Part shown: piece by piece, positions 17,321 through 27,516 of the stretch
Layout: every line of letters starts with the position of its first letter
Position numbering within the stretch: position 1 is the first letter of the stretch
NCBI RefSeq assembly: GCF_001523745.2
Contig: NZ_CP013386.1
Location: forward strand, 1,054,001-1,118,000
DNA length: 64,000 nucleotides
Direction of reading: 5' to 3'
DNA from: Burkholderia mayonis
Lineage (GTDB): Bacteria > Pseudomonadota > Gammaproteobacteria > Burkholderiales > Burkholderiaceae
Notes under the pieces: model-generated
What the model saw: only the letters and a program-made list of their open reading frames with translations
The model's database searches: none
Told to the model about the DNA's origin: nothing
Program-made: the position numbers and the translations under genes

Positions 17321-17944
17321 ATGACGGTGATCGTGGTGGCGAATCCGAAGGGCGGCGTAGGCAAGAGCACGCTGTCCACCAATCTGGCTGGGTATTTTTC
17401 GGCGCAGGGCGCATGGGTCGCGCTCGCCGATCTCGACCGGCAGCAGTCCGCGCACGCGTGGCTCGATCTGCGGCCGGCCGCGCTGCCCGCGATCGAGACC
17501 TGGGCGCTCGATCCCGATTCGCCGGCGAAGCCGCCGCGCGGCCTTGAATACGCGATCGTCGACACGCCGGCTGGCCTGCATGGCAATCGGATGAACGTCG
17601 CGCTCGAGTTCGCCGACAAGGTGATCGTGCCGCTGCAGCCGTCGATGTTCGATATCCTTGCGACCCAGCAATTCCTCCAGCGCCTCGCGAGCGAGAAGGC
17701 AGTGAAGAAGGGCTTGATCGAAGTGGGAATCGTCGGGATGCGGGTCGACGCGCGCACGCGCTCGGCCGAGCAACTGCACCGCTTCGTCGAGGGGCTCGAT
17801 CTGCCGGTGCTCGGCTATCTGCGCGACACGCAGAACTACGTGCAGCTCGCCGCGCACGGCCTCACGCTGTGGGACGTTGCGAAAAGCCGCGTGGAGAAGG
17901 ATCTCGAGCAGTGGCTGCCAATCGTCGAATGGGCGCAGAAGTAG
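17321..17944 (+). CDS. ParA-family ATPase (orphan)
   Basis: A 207-residue deviant-Walker ATPase. The start ATG 17321 follows GGGGGA and gives MTVIVVANPKGGVGKSTLST with the signature Lys of ParA/MinD Walker A (KGGVGKS). Later motifs are LADLDRQQSAHAWLDLR (switch I), AIVDTPAGLHG (Walker B/switch II) and VIVPLQPS. There is no ParB, parS-like repeat or chemotaxis gene beside it, so it is not a chromosome-partition pair; small ParA-like ATPases of this kind often place cellular cargo. Cargo unknown. Confidence 0.88.
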   Translation: MTVIVVANPKGGVGKSTLSTNLAGYFSAQGAWVALADLDRQQSAHAWLDLRPAALPAIETWALDPDSPAKPPRGLEYAIVDTPAGLHGNRMNVALEFADKVIVPLQPSMFDILATQQFLQRLASEKAVKKGLIEVGIVGMRVDARTRSAEQLHRFVEGLDLPVLGYLRDTQNYVQLAAHGLTLWDVAKSRVEKDLEQWLPIVEWAQK

Positions 17945-18064
17945 CACGCCGGTGCGCTGTCGGCCGCGCGGCTCGCGGGAGCCGGCGGTTTGGGCGCGTC
18001 GGCGGTTTCGGGGCCTCGCGCGTTCGCGGCGAGGCATTGACTCGAGCGGCCGGCCGAACGCCGT

Positions 18065-18451
18065 TCAGGTCCAGTTCTGCGTCGGCACGTGGTCGCGGCT
18101 GCCCTTGATCTTGTTGTCGTCGCCGACGAACACGAGATCCGGCTTCCAGCCCGCCTTCAGCTCTTCCTCGTCGATCATCGCGAACGCGGCGATGATCACG
18201 AGGTCGCCCAATTGCGCGCGGCGCGCGGCCGAGCCGTTCAGCGAGATCATCCCGCTGCCGCGTTCGCCCTTGATCGCGTACGTCGAGAAGCGCTCGCCGT
18301 TGTTGATGTTCCAGATGTCGATCCGCTCGTTCTCGACGATGTTCGCGGCTTCGAGCAAGTCTTCGTCGATCGCGCACGAGCCTTCGTAGTGCAGCTCGCA
18401 GTGCGTGACCGCCGCGCGGTGGATCTTCGATTTCAGCATGTGGCGCTGCAT
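18065..18451 (-). CDS. panD: Aspartate 1-decarboxylase PanD
   Basis: Makes beta-alanine for pantothenate. The 128-residue proenzyme has [20 protein letters not shown] and the self-cleavage site Gly24-Ser25 in YEGSCAID, which yields the pyruvoyl cofactor. [16 protein letters not shown] is also typical. AAGGGAG precedes ATG 18451. It follows panC by 53 bases in the same direction, so the two pantothenate genes form an operon. Confidence 0.96.
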   Translation of the reverse strand: MQRHMLKSKIHRAAVTHCELHYEGSCAIDEDLLEAANIVENERIDIWNINNGERFSTYAIKGERGSGMISLNGSAARRAQLGDLVIIAAFAMIDEEELKAGWKPDLVFVGDDNKIKGSRDHVPTQNWT

Positions 18452-18504
18452 GATGGCTCCCTTGGTGCTACCAGACGATGAGCGGTCGGCTGCGCGGCCG
18501 GCCG

Positions 18505-20057
<1,553 letters not shown>

Positions 20058-20933
20058 TCAAGCCGGCAGATAAGCGAGCCGCACGTAGATCGGCGCGAAC
20101 GGCTCGGCCTGCGTGATCTCGACGAGCGATTCGCGCGCGAGCTCGAGCATCGCGATGAAGTTGACGACGACGACGGGCATGCCGCGCGACGTGTCGAATA
20201 GATCGGCGAACTCCATGAAGCGCGCGTTCTGCAGCTTGCGCAGGATGAGGCTCATGTGCTCGCGCACCGACAGCTCCTCGCGCGAGATCCTGTGATGCTG
20301 GACGAGCTTCGCGCGCTTCAGCACGTCGGCCCACGCGGCGCGCAGGTCGTCGGCGTTCACGTCCGGGAAGCGCGGCGTGATGCTCTGCTCGATGTACACC
20401 TCGGCGCGCAGGAAGTCGCGGCCGAGCTGCGGGAGCTGATCGAGGCGCTGCGCGGCGAGTTTCATCTGCTCGTACTCGAGCAGGCGCCGCACGAGCTCGG
20501 CGCGCGGATCCTCCGCTTCCTCGCCCGTGTCCGCCTTCTTCACGGGCAGCAGCATCCGCGACTTGATCTCGATCAGCATCGCCGCCATTAGCAGGTACTC
20601 GGCCGCGAGCTCCAGGTTCGATTCACGGATCTGATCGACGTAGCCGAGATACTGCGCGGTGACGTCCGCCATCGGGATGTCGAGCACGTTGAAGTTCTGC
20701 TTGCGGATCAGGTACAGCAGCAGATCGAGCGGACCTTCGAACGTTTCGAGAAAGATTTCGAGCGCGTCCGGCGGGATGTACAGGTCCTGCGGCAACTTGA
20801 AGAGCGGCTCGCCATACAGGCGAGCGAACGCCGCGACGCCGTCGACCGTGTCGGGCGTCGAATCCGCGCCTGCGGGCGCGGCGATCGCGTCTTCGGGCTG
20901 CGCGCTGGCGCTGGCCTCGTCGGCGGCGCTCAC
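20058..20933 (-). CDS. scpA: Segregation and condensation protein A
   Basis: Kleisin subunit of the SMC-ScpAB chromosome condensation complex. The 291-residue protein has an acidic/Ala-rich lead, then LPQDLYIPPDALEIFLETFE followed by GPLDLLLYLIRKQNFN, the typical ScpA N-domain, and a C-terminal winged helix ending near VRLAYLPA. It starts five bases after the stop of the DUF3460 gene, so the two are probably co-translated. ScpB is not adjacent. Confidence 0.93.
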   Translation of the reverse strand: MSAADEASASAQPEDAIAAPAGADSTPDTVDGVAAFARLYGEPLFKLPQDLYIPPDALEIFLETFEGPLDLLLYLIRKQNFNVLDIPMADVTAQYLGYVDQIRESNLELAAEYLLMAAMLIEIKSRMLLPVKKADTGEEAEDPRAELVRRLLEYEQMKLAAQRLDQLPQLGRDFLRAEVYIEQSITPRFPDVNADDLRAAWADVLKRAKLVQHHRISREELSVREHMSLILRKLQNARFMEFADLFDTSRGMPVVVVNFIAMLELARESLVEITQAEPFAPIYVRLAYLPA

Positions 20934-20937
20934 GGCG

Positions 20938-21126
20938 TCAGAAGTTCTGGTAGTAGACGTACGAGGTCTGGCGAACGCTCGATTGCTGCTGCGTGTCGCG
21001 CTCGTCGAGGTCGATCGGCTGCTTGTCCCACAGCAGCGAGCGGCCCTTGCGCTGTTCTTCTTCGAGCGTCGGCTTCTGCTGCTTCAGCTGATTCAGGAAT
21101 TGCGTGATGTCGGACTGGTACGGCAT
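20938..21126 (-). CDS. DUF3460 family small protein
   Basis: A 62-residue protein, MPYQSDITQFLNQLKQQKP to QTSYVYYQNF, matching the small beta-proteobacterial DUF3460 family. It is hydrophilic, with Gln/Asp/Glu-rich helices and no membrane segment. The start ATG 21126 gives the family-typical N-terminus. It precedes scpA by five bases in an apparent operon; function unknown. Confidence 0.82.
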   Translation of the reverse strand: MPYQSDITQFLNQLKQQKPTLEEEQRKGRSLLWDKQPIDLDERDTQQQSSVRQTSYVYYQNF

Positions 21127-21334
21127 GGCTTGGCTTTCCGTTCTGGGCCGGGCGCGGCGCGCCCGCGAATGCGATCGATGGGATTTTACCGCAACGCGGG
21201 GAACAGCCGGCGGCAAAAGGCGTCGAAAGCGCGATCGTCGTGCGGCAATGTGGCCGAAAGCGCGTTCTGCGCCCACGGCACTGTGTTCAAATGACGGCGT
21301 TGGTCCGACGATATTCTTACAGCGGAGGTCTTGT

Positions 21335-23152
21335 TTGGCAGGGCGGGCACCACGACAGCATGCTTTTTCGCGCGCCGCGCGCGGCGCGTCGAGCCGGGCG
21401 CCCGGATGGCGCGCATTTGCGCGGCGTGGCTTGCGCGTGCTGCTCGCCGGCTGCGTGGCCGCGCTCGCGGCGCCCGCGTTCGCGAAGTACGCGGTCGAGA
21501 TCGACGCGCCGCGCTCGGTCAAGAGCCTGCTCAAGCAGCACCTCGACATCGCCCGCTTCGCGAAGCGCGAGGACTTGAGTGTTGACCAGTTCGAATTCCT
21601 CGTGACCGCGACGCCGCAACAGGTGCGCGAGCTTGCCGCGACGGCTGGCTACTTCTCGCCCGTCGTGCGCACCGACGTGCGCACGCGCGGCGGCGAGCGC
21701 CGCGTGACGGTGTCGGTCGAGCCGGGCGCGCAGACGGTCGTGTCGGCCGTCGATCTGACGTTCGACGGCCCGGTCGCGAGCGAGGACCCGAAGCAGGAGA
21801 CGGCGACGCGCCTCGCGTTCTCGCTCAAGCCGGGCGACGCGTTCACGCAGTCCGGCTGGGACGACGCGAAGAACGCGGCGCTCAAGCAATTGCAGGCGCG
21901 CCGCTATCTCGGCGCGAAGATCACCGCGTCGGAGGCGCGCGTCGATCCGCGCACGCGCGAGGCGAGGCTCGCCGTGACGTTCGACAGCGGGCCGACGTTT
22001 ACGCTCGGCGAGCTCGACGTGTCCGGCGTGCGCCGCTATCCGGAGAAGATCGTGCGCAACGTGAATCCGCTGTCCGCCGGCGAGATCTACGATGCGAAGC
22101 GCATCGCCGAATTGCAGCGCCAATTGCAGAACACGCCGTACTACGCGAGCGTCGCGATCGACGTATCGGACGACGTCGCGCGGCCGCTCGACACGTCCGT
22201 GCACGTGAAGGTCAGCGAGTATCAGTACAACAGCGTGCGCGGCGGGATCGGCTACGCGACCGACACGGGGCCGCACATCCAGGGCTCGTACACGTATCTC
22301 GACACGTTCGGCGCCGCGTGGCCGCTGTCGGTGTCGGGGCGGATCGACAAGATCCAGCAGTACGGGCAGGTCCAGCTTTCGATGCCGCCCGGCCCGCGCG
22401 CGTGGACCAACAGCATCCTCGCGTCGTACACGAACACGAACGTGTCGGGCACGCGGATCTACAGCGCGCGCGTCGGTGCGCAGCGCACGCGCGCCGGCCA
22501 GTTCATCGACTATACGTACTCGCTGATGTTCTATCAGGACCGGCTCGACCAGAACGGCGCCGGCCCGACGACGAGCCGCGCGCTCGTCCCGCAATGGGCG
22601 TGGACGCGCCGCGACGTCGACGATCCGCTGTTCCCGCGCTCGGGCAACCTGATCCATGCGGAAGCCGGCTTCGCGGTGAAGGGCGTGCTGACCGACCAGA
22701 CGTTCATTCGCGGCTACGCGCGCGGCCAGCAATACATGCCGATCGGCAAGCGCGATCTCTTCGTGTTTCGCGCGGAGCTGGGCGGCGTGTTTACGAGCGG
22801 TAGCTCGTCGGGCGTGCCGGCGTCGCTCCTCTTCCGCGCGGGCGGCTCGAACTCGGTGCGCGGCTACGGCTATCAGAGCATCGGCAATTCGGTCGACGGC
22901 TCGGTGCTGCCGACCAAGTATCTCGTGACGGGCACGGCCGAATACCAGCACTGGTTCAATCGCGACTGGGGCGCAGCGACCTTCTTCGACATCGGCACGG
23001 CGACCGACGCGTGGGGCGAGAAGGTGTTCTATCCGGGCGCGGGTGTCGGCATGCGCTGGCGCAGCCCGGTCGGCCCGGTCAATTTCGATCTGGCTTACGG
23101 CTTGAAGAACAAGAGCGTGCGTCCGTATTTGACGCTCGGCATCGCATTCTGA
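21335..23152 (+). CDS. tamA: Outer-membrane translocation/assembly module protein TamA
   Basis: Omp85-family barrel that works with TamB in outer-membrane protein or phospholipid transport. I chose a TTG start at 21335 because GGAGG lies six bases ahead and the product then begins with a basic stretch and signal peptide (RRGLRVLLAGCVAALAAPAF, cleaved before KYAVEID). The first part has POTRA-type repeats (KSLLKQHLDIARFA; FTLGELDVSGVRRYPEKIV), followed by a 16-strand-type barrel with RAGGSNSVRGYGYQSIG and a C-terminal strand ending LGIAF. About 605 residues. tamB follows after 13 bases. Confidence 0.92.
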   Translation: MAGRAPRQHAFSRAARGASSRAPGWRAFARRGLRVLLAGCVAALAAPAFAKYAVEIDAPRSVKSLLKQHLDIARFAKREDLSVDQFEFLVTATPQQVRELAATAGYFSPVVRTDVRTRGGERRVTVSVEPGAQTVVSAVDLTFDGPVASEDPKQETATRLAFSLKPGDAFTQSGWDDAKNAALKQLQARRYLGAKITASEARVDPRTREARLAVTFDSGPTFTLGELDVSGVRRYPEKIVRNVNPLSAGEIYDAKRIAELQRQLQNTPYYASVAIDVSDDVARPLDTSVHVKVSEYQYNSVRGGIGYATDTGPHIQGSYTYLDTFGAAWPLSVSGRIDKIQQYGQVQLSMPPGPRAWTNSILASYTNTNVSGTRIYSARVGAQRTRAGQFIDYTYSLMFYQDRLDQNGAGPTTSRALVPQWAWTRRDVDDPLFPRSGNLIHAEAGFAVKGVLTDQTFIRGYARGQQYMPIGKRDLFVFRAELGGVFTSGSSSGVPASLLFRAGGSNSVRGYGYQSIGNSVDGSVLPTKYLVTGTAEYQHWFNRDWGAATFFDIGTATDAWGEKVFYPGAGVGMRWRSPVGPVNFDLAYGLKNKSVRPYLTLGIAF

Positions 23153-23165
23153 TTTTTCATTTGGC

Positions 23166-26100
23166 ATGACGAAGGACGTATCCGACCCGACTCCACCCGA
23201 CGCGCCGGACGGCGGCGCGCCCCACGGCCCGCGCGATACCGCGCCGAACAGACGCTCGCGCGGCCGGCGCGCGTTCGCCGTGCTCGCGTGGACGGCGCTC
23301 GTCGTCGTCGTGCTCGTCGTCGCGACGGCGGGCGCGCTCTTCGCCGCCGCGACGACCGAGCGCGGCACGCAGCTCGCGTGGCGGGCGGCCGTCAAGCTGC
23401 TCGGCGGGCGGCTTTCGGGCACGCTCGAAGGCGGCACGCTCGCGACCGGCGTGCGGCTAACGCAGCTCGCGTGGACGAGCCCCGATGGTTCGGGCACCGA
23501 AGTGAGGATCGATCGCGTCGCCGGACGCTGGGCGCTCACGCGTGCGCCGTGGCGCTTCACGATCGCGTCGCTGCGCGCGGGTTCGATCGACGTGCGCATC
23601 GCGCCTTCGCCGCCTTCGCCGACGGTCATGCCACAGGACCTGCAACTGCCGCTGCAACTCGCCATCGAGGATCTGCGCTTCGGCAAGCTGCTGATCCACG
23701 AAGCCGGCTCGACGACCGAGCTCGACAACCTGATCTTCCGCGGCGCGAGCGACGGCCGTCGCCATGACGCGACAATCGAGCGCCTCGACACGCCGTTCGG
23801 CGCGCTGACCGCGAACGCGCGGCTCGACGGCGTGCGGCCGTTCGCGATCGATGGCGGCGCGACCTATGCGGGCAAGCTGTCGGGCGAGCCGGTCGATGCG
23901 CGCGCACGCGTGTCGGGCTCGCTCGAAGCGCTCGCCGCGGACCTCGACGCTTCGGGGATGAAGCTCGCGGGCCGCGCGCACGTCGAGGCCGCGCCGTTCG
24001 GCGACGTGCCGCTCACGCGCGCATCGATCGTGTTCGATCACGTGAATCCGCGTGCGCTGTCGCCGAGCGCGCCCGTCGCCGATCTCGCCGTGCGCGCGCA
24101 GCTCGAGCCCGCGACGCCCGATCCGAAGACACCGAAGGCGTTCGTCGTCACGGGCTCGGTGTCGATCGTCAACGCGAAGCCCGGCACGCTCGGCGACGAA
24201 CTGCTGCCGCTCGTCGACGCGCACGCGAACGTGCGGCTCGACGCGCACGCGCAGCGCATCGACGCGCTCGAGGTGCGCACGATCCGCGACGGCAGCGTGA
24301 CGGGCAGCGGCGCGCTCGCGAGCGGCCGCGGCAAGTTCGATCTGAAGGTCGCGAATCTCGATCCGAACGCGTTCGTCGCCGTGCTGCGGCCGATGCGGCT
24401 CGCGGGGCCCGTCGGCGTCGCGCTCGAGCACGGCGCGCAGACGATCGACTTCGATCTCGCCGACGCGAAGCTCGCGCTCGGCGCGAAGGCGAAGATCAAG
24501 CTCGACGCGAAGCAGACGACGATCGCCGACGCGCGCGTGACGGCGGGCAAGGGGCGCGTCGAGCTCGCGGGCGTGCTCGAGCACGACGCGCGCTCGACCT
24601 ACGACCTGAAGGCGAAGCTCGTCGATTTCGATCCGCTCGCGCTGGCGGCGGCCGGCGCGTCGTCGGCCGCGAAGCCGGACGGCGGCAAAGGCGCGAAGGG
24701 CGCGAAGCCAGCGAAGGGCGGCAAGCGCGGCGGCAACGCGAAGATCGCGCAGACATCGGCCGGCCCGCGCGCGGGCGCGGCGCGCGTGAACGGCACGCTC
24801 GCGGCGACGGGCGCGCTCGCGCCCGGCTTCTCGACGAAAGCGCAGTTCAAGCTCGGCGACAGCGTCTACGACGGCCTGCCGATGACGGGCGAAGGCACGG
24901 TGCAGATGGCGGGCTCGCGGGTCCTGCCGAGCAGCGCGAACCTGTCGATCGCGGGCAACCAGGTCGACCTGCGCGGCAGCTTCGGCGCGCCCGGCGACCG
25001 GCTGCGCTTTTCCGTCGACGCGCCGCAGCTCGAGCGTCTCGGCTTCGGCCTCGCGGGCCTCGTGCGCGCGAACGGCGAGCTGACGGGCTCGTTCGCGCAT
25101 CCGAACGTCGTCGCCGAATACACGGCGAGCGGCGTCGTGTTCGGCTCGAACCGGATCGGCGCGGCGCAAGGCCGCGCGGACATTCGCGACGGCGGGAAAG
25201 GCGCGCTCGTGTTCACCGCCGACGCGAACGACATCGCGCTCGGCTCGATCAACCTGAAGACGCTGTCCGCGCATCTGAACGGCACGCGCGCGAAGCACAC
25301 GTTCGATGCGAGCGCGGTCGGCATCGCAGAAGGCCGCGTGATCAACCTCGCCATCGCAGCAAATGGCGGAGTGGTCGAAGCGCGCGACGGGATGCGCTGG
25401 GACGGCACCGTCACGCGCCTGTCGAACCGCGGCACGCCGTCGATCTCGCTCGACACGCCGCTTGCGATCTCGGCGGGCGCGCGGCACGTGACGCTGAGCG
25501 CGGCGAAGCTGTCCGTCGAAGGCGCGACGCTCGACCTGAAATCGTTCGCGCTCGAGCGCGGCAAGCTGCGCACGGCGGGCTCGATCACGAACCTGTCGGT
25601 GGCGCGCGCGCTCGAGATCCGCGCGGAACTCACGGGCAACCGCTCGCCGCTGCGCACCGATCTGATTCTCGACGGCGACTGGGACGTCACGCTCGGCGAC
25701 ACCGCCGCCGGCCATGCGCAGATCAAGCGCAGGAGCGGCGACGTGACGATCGCAACCGGACGCGGCGTCGCGTCGCTCGGCATCGGCGATCTGTCGGCGC
25801 GCGCGACGTTCATGCCGGGCAACCGGCTGAACGCAACCGCGCACGCGCAGGCGACCCGCATCGGCACGCTCGACGCGAGCGTCGCCGTGCCGTTCGCGCT
25901 GCGCGACGGTGTGTTCGGCGTCGCCGAGGACGGTCCGCTCACGGGCCGCATCGACGCGGACGTGCCGGCGCTGAAGTCGACGGGCGGCCTGTTCGGCCCA
26001 GGCTACCTGCTCGACGGGCGCGCCGCGCTGAAGCTGACGGTCGCGGGCACGCCCGCGAAGCCGAAGCTGTCGGGCACGCTCTCGGGCGACAACCTGTCGG

Positions 26101-27260
26101 CGACGCTCGTCGACCAGGGCGTGCAGCTCAAGGACGGGATCGTCCGCGTGAAGCTGACCGAGAACCTCGTCGAGTTCGAGCAAGTCGAGTTTCACGGCGG
26201 CGACGGCACGCTGCGCGCGATCGGCCGCGTGCGGCTCGACGGCAGCGAGCCGGACCTGACGGCGAGCATCGTCGCCGACAAGCTCGAGCTTTTCGCCGCG
26301 CCGGACCGCAAGCTGTCGCTGTCGGGCAAGGCGGTCGTCGAGAACGACACGCCGCGCGGCGGCATCGCGATCAACGGCAAGTTCACCGTCGATCGCGCGT
26401 TGTTCGATTTGCCCGAGGAGGCGGCGCCGCACTTGTCGGACGATGTCGTGATCGTGCGTCCGGGCAGCCTCGAGCGCGGCGAGACGAAGACGGGCACCGC
26501 GATCGCGAAGCCGGCGCCCGTGACCGAGAAGCCCGCGCCGTCGCTCGCGCCGCGCGCGAACATCGACATCGGCCTCGGCCGCGACTTCCGCTTCAAGGGG
26601 CACGGCGCGGATCTGCGGCTCGCCGGCACGGTGACGGTGATGAGCGCGCCCGGCGTGCCGCTGCGCGCGGTCGGCAACGTGCGCGTGGCGGAAGGCTCGA
26701 CCTATACGTCGTTCGGCCGCAAGCTCTCGATCGAGAACGGCTTCTTCACGTTCAACGGGCCGGTGTCGAATCCGGGAATCAACATCCTCGCGATGCGCCG
26801 CAATCAGGAAGTCGAGGCGGGCGTGCAAGTGACGGGCACGGTGCAGTCGCCCGCCGTCAGGCTCGTGTCCGAACCGAACGTCAACGACAACGAAAAGCTG
26901 TCGTGGCTGCTGTTCGGCCACGGCACCGACCAGGGCAACAACCTCGGCCAGCAGAATGCGATGACGACGGCGCTCGCGCTACTCGGCAGCGCGACCGGCA
27001 AGCGCGTCGCGCAGACGGTCGGGCTCGACGAAGTGTCGGTTGGCCGCAGCGACGTCGGCCTGACCGATCCGCAGGTCGTGCTCGTGTCGAAGGCGATCAA
27101 CGAGCGCTTCGTGCTCGGCTACGAGCAGGGGCTGCAGTCGGCGAGCAACGCGTTCAAGGCGACGATCAACCTGACGCGATTCTGGGCGATATCCGCGTAT
27201 GGCGGCACGTTCCAGGGCGTTGACCTCAACTACACGCGGCGCTTCGATCGCTGGTGGTGA
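23166..27260 (+). CDS. tamB: Translocation/assembly module TamB
   Basis: A 1364-residue AsmA-like protein, anchored by one N-terminal helix (VLAWTALVVVVLVVATAGA at about residues 37-57) and reaching across the periplasm as a beta-taco. The C-terminal TamB/DUF490 domain is clear: GTVTVMSAPGVPLRAVGNVR, SIENGFFTFNGPVSNPGINI and SWLLFGHGTDQGN. It is slightly longer than E. coli TamB and contains a Lys/Gly/Ala-rich insert near residues 500-530. It pairs with tamA just upstream. Confidence 0.94.
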   Translation: MTKDVSDPTPPDAPDGGAPHGPRDTAPNRRSRGRRAFAVLAWTALVVVVLVVATAGALFAAATTERGTQLAWRAAVKLLGGRLSGTLEGGTLATGVRLTQLAWTSPDGSGTEVRIDRVAGRWALTRAPWRFTIASLRAGSIDVRIAPSPPSPTVMPQDLQLPLQLAIEDLRFGKLLIHEAGSTTELDNLIFRGASDGRRHDATIERLDTPFGALTANARLDGVRPFAIDGGATYAGKLSGEPVDARARVSGSLEALAADLDASGMKLAGRAHVEAAPFGDVPLTRASIVFDHVNPRALSPSAPVADLAVRAQLEPATPDPKTPKAFVVTGSVSIVNAKPGTLGDELLPLVDAHANVRLDAHAQRIDALEVRTIRDGSVTGSGALASGRGKFDLKVANLDPNAFVAVLRPMRLAGPVGVALEHGAQTIDFDLADAKLALGAKAKIKLDAKQTTIADARVTAGKGRVELAGVLEHDARSTYDLKAKLVDFDPLALAAAGASSAAKPDGGKGAKGAKPAKGGKRGGNAKIAQTSAGPRAGAARVNGTLAATGALAPGFSTKAQFKLGDSVYDGLPMTGEGTVQMAGSRVLPSSANLSIAGNQVDLRGSFGAPGDRLRFSVDAPQLERLGFGLAGLVRANGELTGSFAHPNVVAEYTASGVVFGSNRIGAAQGRADIRDGGKGALVFTADANDIALGSINLKTLSAHLNGTRAKHTFDASAVGIAEGRVINLAIAANGGVVEARDGMRWDGTVTRLSNRGTPSISLDTPLAISAGARHVTLSAAKLSVEGATLDLKSFALERGKLRTAGSITNLSVARALEIRAELTGNRSPLRTDLILDGDWDVTLGDTAAGHAQIKRRSGDVTIATGRGVASLGIGDLSARATFMPGNRLNATAHAQATRIGTLDASVAVPFALRDGVFGVAEDGPLTGRIDADVPALKSTGGLFGPGYLLDGRAALKLTVAGTPAKPKLSGTLSGDNLSATLVDQGVQLKDGIVRVKLTENLVEFEQVEFHGGDGTLRAIGRVRLDGSEPDLTASIVADKLELFAAPDRKLSLSGKAVVENDTPRGGIAINGKFTVDRALFDLPEEAAPHLSDDVVIVRPGSLERGETKTGTAIAKPAPVTEKPAPSLAPRANIDIGLGRDFRFKGHGADLRLAGTVTVMSAPGVPLRAVGNVRVAEGSTYTSFGRKLSIENGFFTFNGPVSNPGINILAMRRNQEVEAGVQVTGTVQSPAVRLVSEPNVNDNEKLSWLLFGHGTDQGNNLGQQNAMTTALALLGSATGKRVAQTVGLDEVSVGRSDVGLTDPQVVLVSKAINERFVLGYEQGLQSASNAFKATINLTRFWAISAYGGTFQGVDLNYTRRFDRWW

Positions 27261-27277
27261 CGCGGGGGCGTCGCGTG

Positions 27278-27418
27278 ATGCTCGACGTCGGCGGCGGCTC
27301 GGGCGCGCATGTGATCGGCGCGCTGTCGGCGATGCTCGCCGACGCCGGCTTCACGTCGATCGAGACGATTCCGAGCGTCGGAGACTTCAGCCTCGTGACG
27401 GGCGTGAAGCCGCGGTGA
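27278..27418 (+). pseudogene. Remnant of a SAM-dependent methyltransferase gene
   Basis: A 46-residue frame begins MLDVGGGSGAHVIGA, which matches the SAM-binding motif I, then runs straight into LADAGFTSIETIPSVGDFSL ending VTGVKPR, which looks like the last strands of the same kind of enzyme. The 100 or more residues that normally separate the two are absent. The most likely reading is an internal in-frame deletion leaving a fossil 17 bases after tamB. The match is from memory of family patterns and is short. Confidence 0.5.
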
Positions 27419-27453
27419 CGCGAGCGTGTGATCGCGCATTGCCGCGCGCCTGC

Positions 27454-27488
27454 GCAAAAACGCGGAGGGCCGCTGTCGCGGCCCTCCG
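27454..27488 (-). terminator. metG terminator
   Basis: Minus strand: 11-bp stem CGGAGGGCCGC with its complement around a four-base loop (27463-27488), followed by GCGTTTTTGCG. It lies about 30 bases after the metG stop. Confidence 0.85.
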
Positions 27489-27516
27489 GATGCATCGCGG
27501 CGACGTGCGTCGCCGC

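Noticed and set aside
17321..17944. Plasmid or chromosome origin suggested by a ParA gene
   Set aside because: No ParB, iterons, DnaA boxes or replication gene are nearby.
23457..26921. 1154-codon antisense frame across tamB, rich in Arg, Ala and Asp
   Set aside because: It is a GC-rich shadow of tamB; no motifs, ribosome site or signal. The same holds for long antisense frames over btuB, ppc, the decarboxylase, metG and hemDX.
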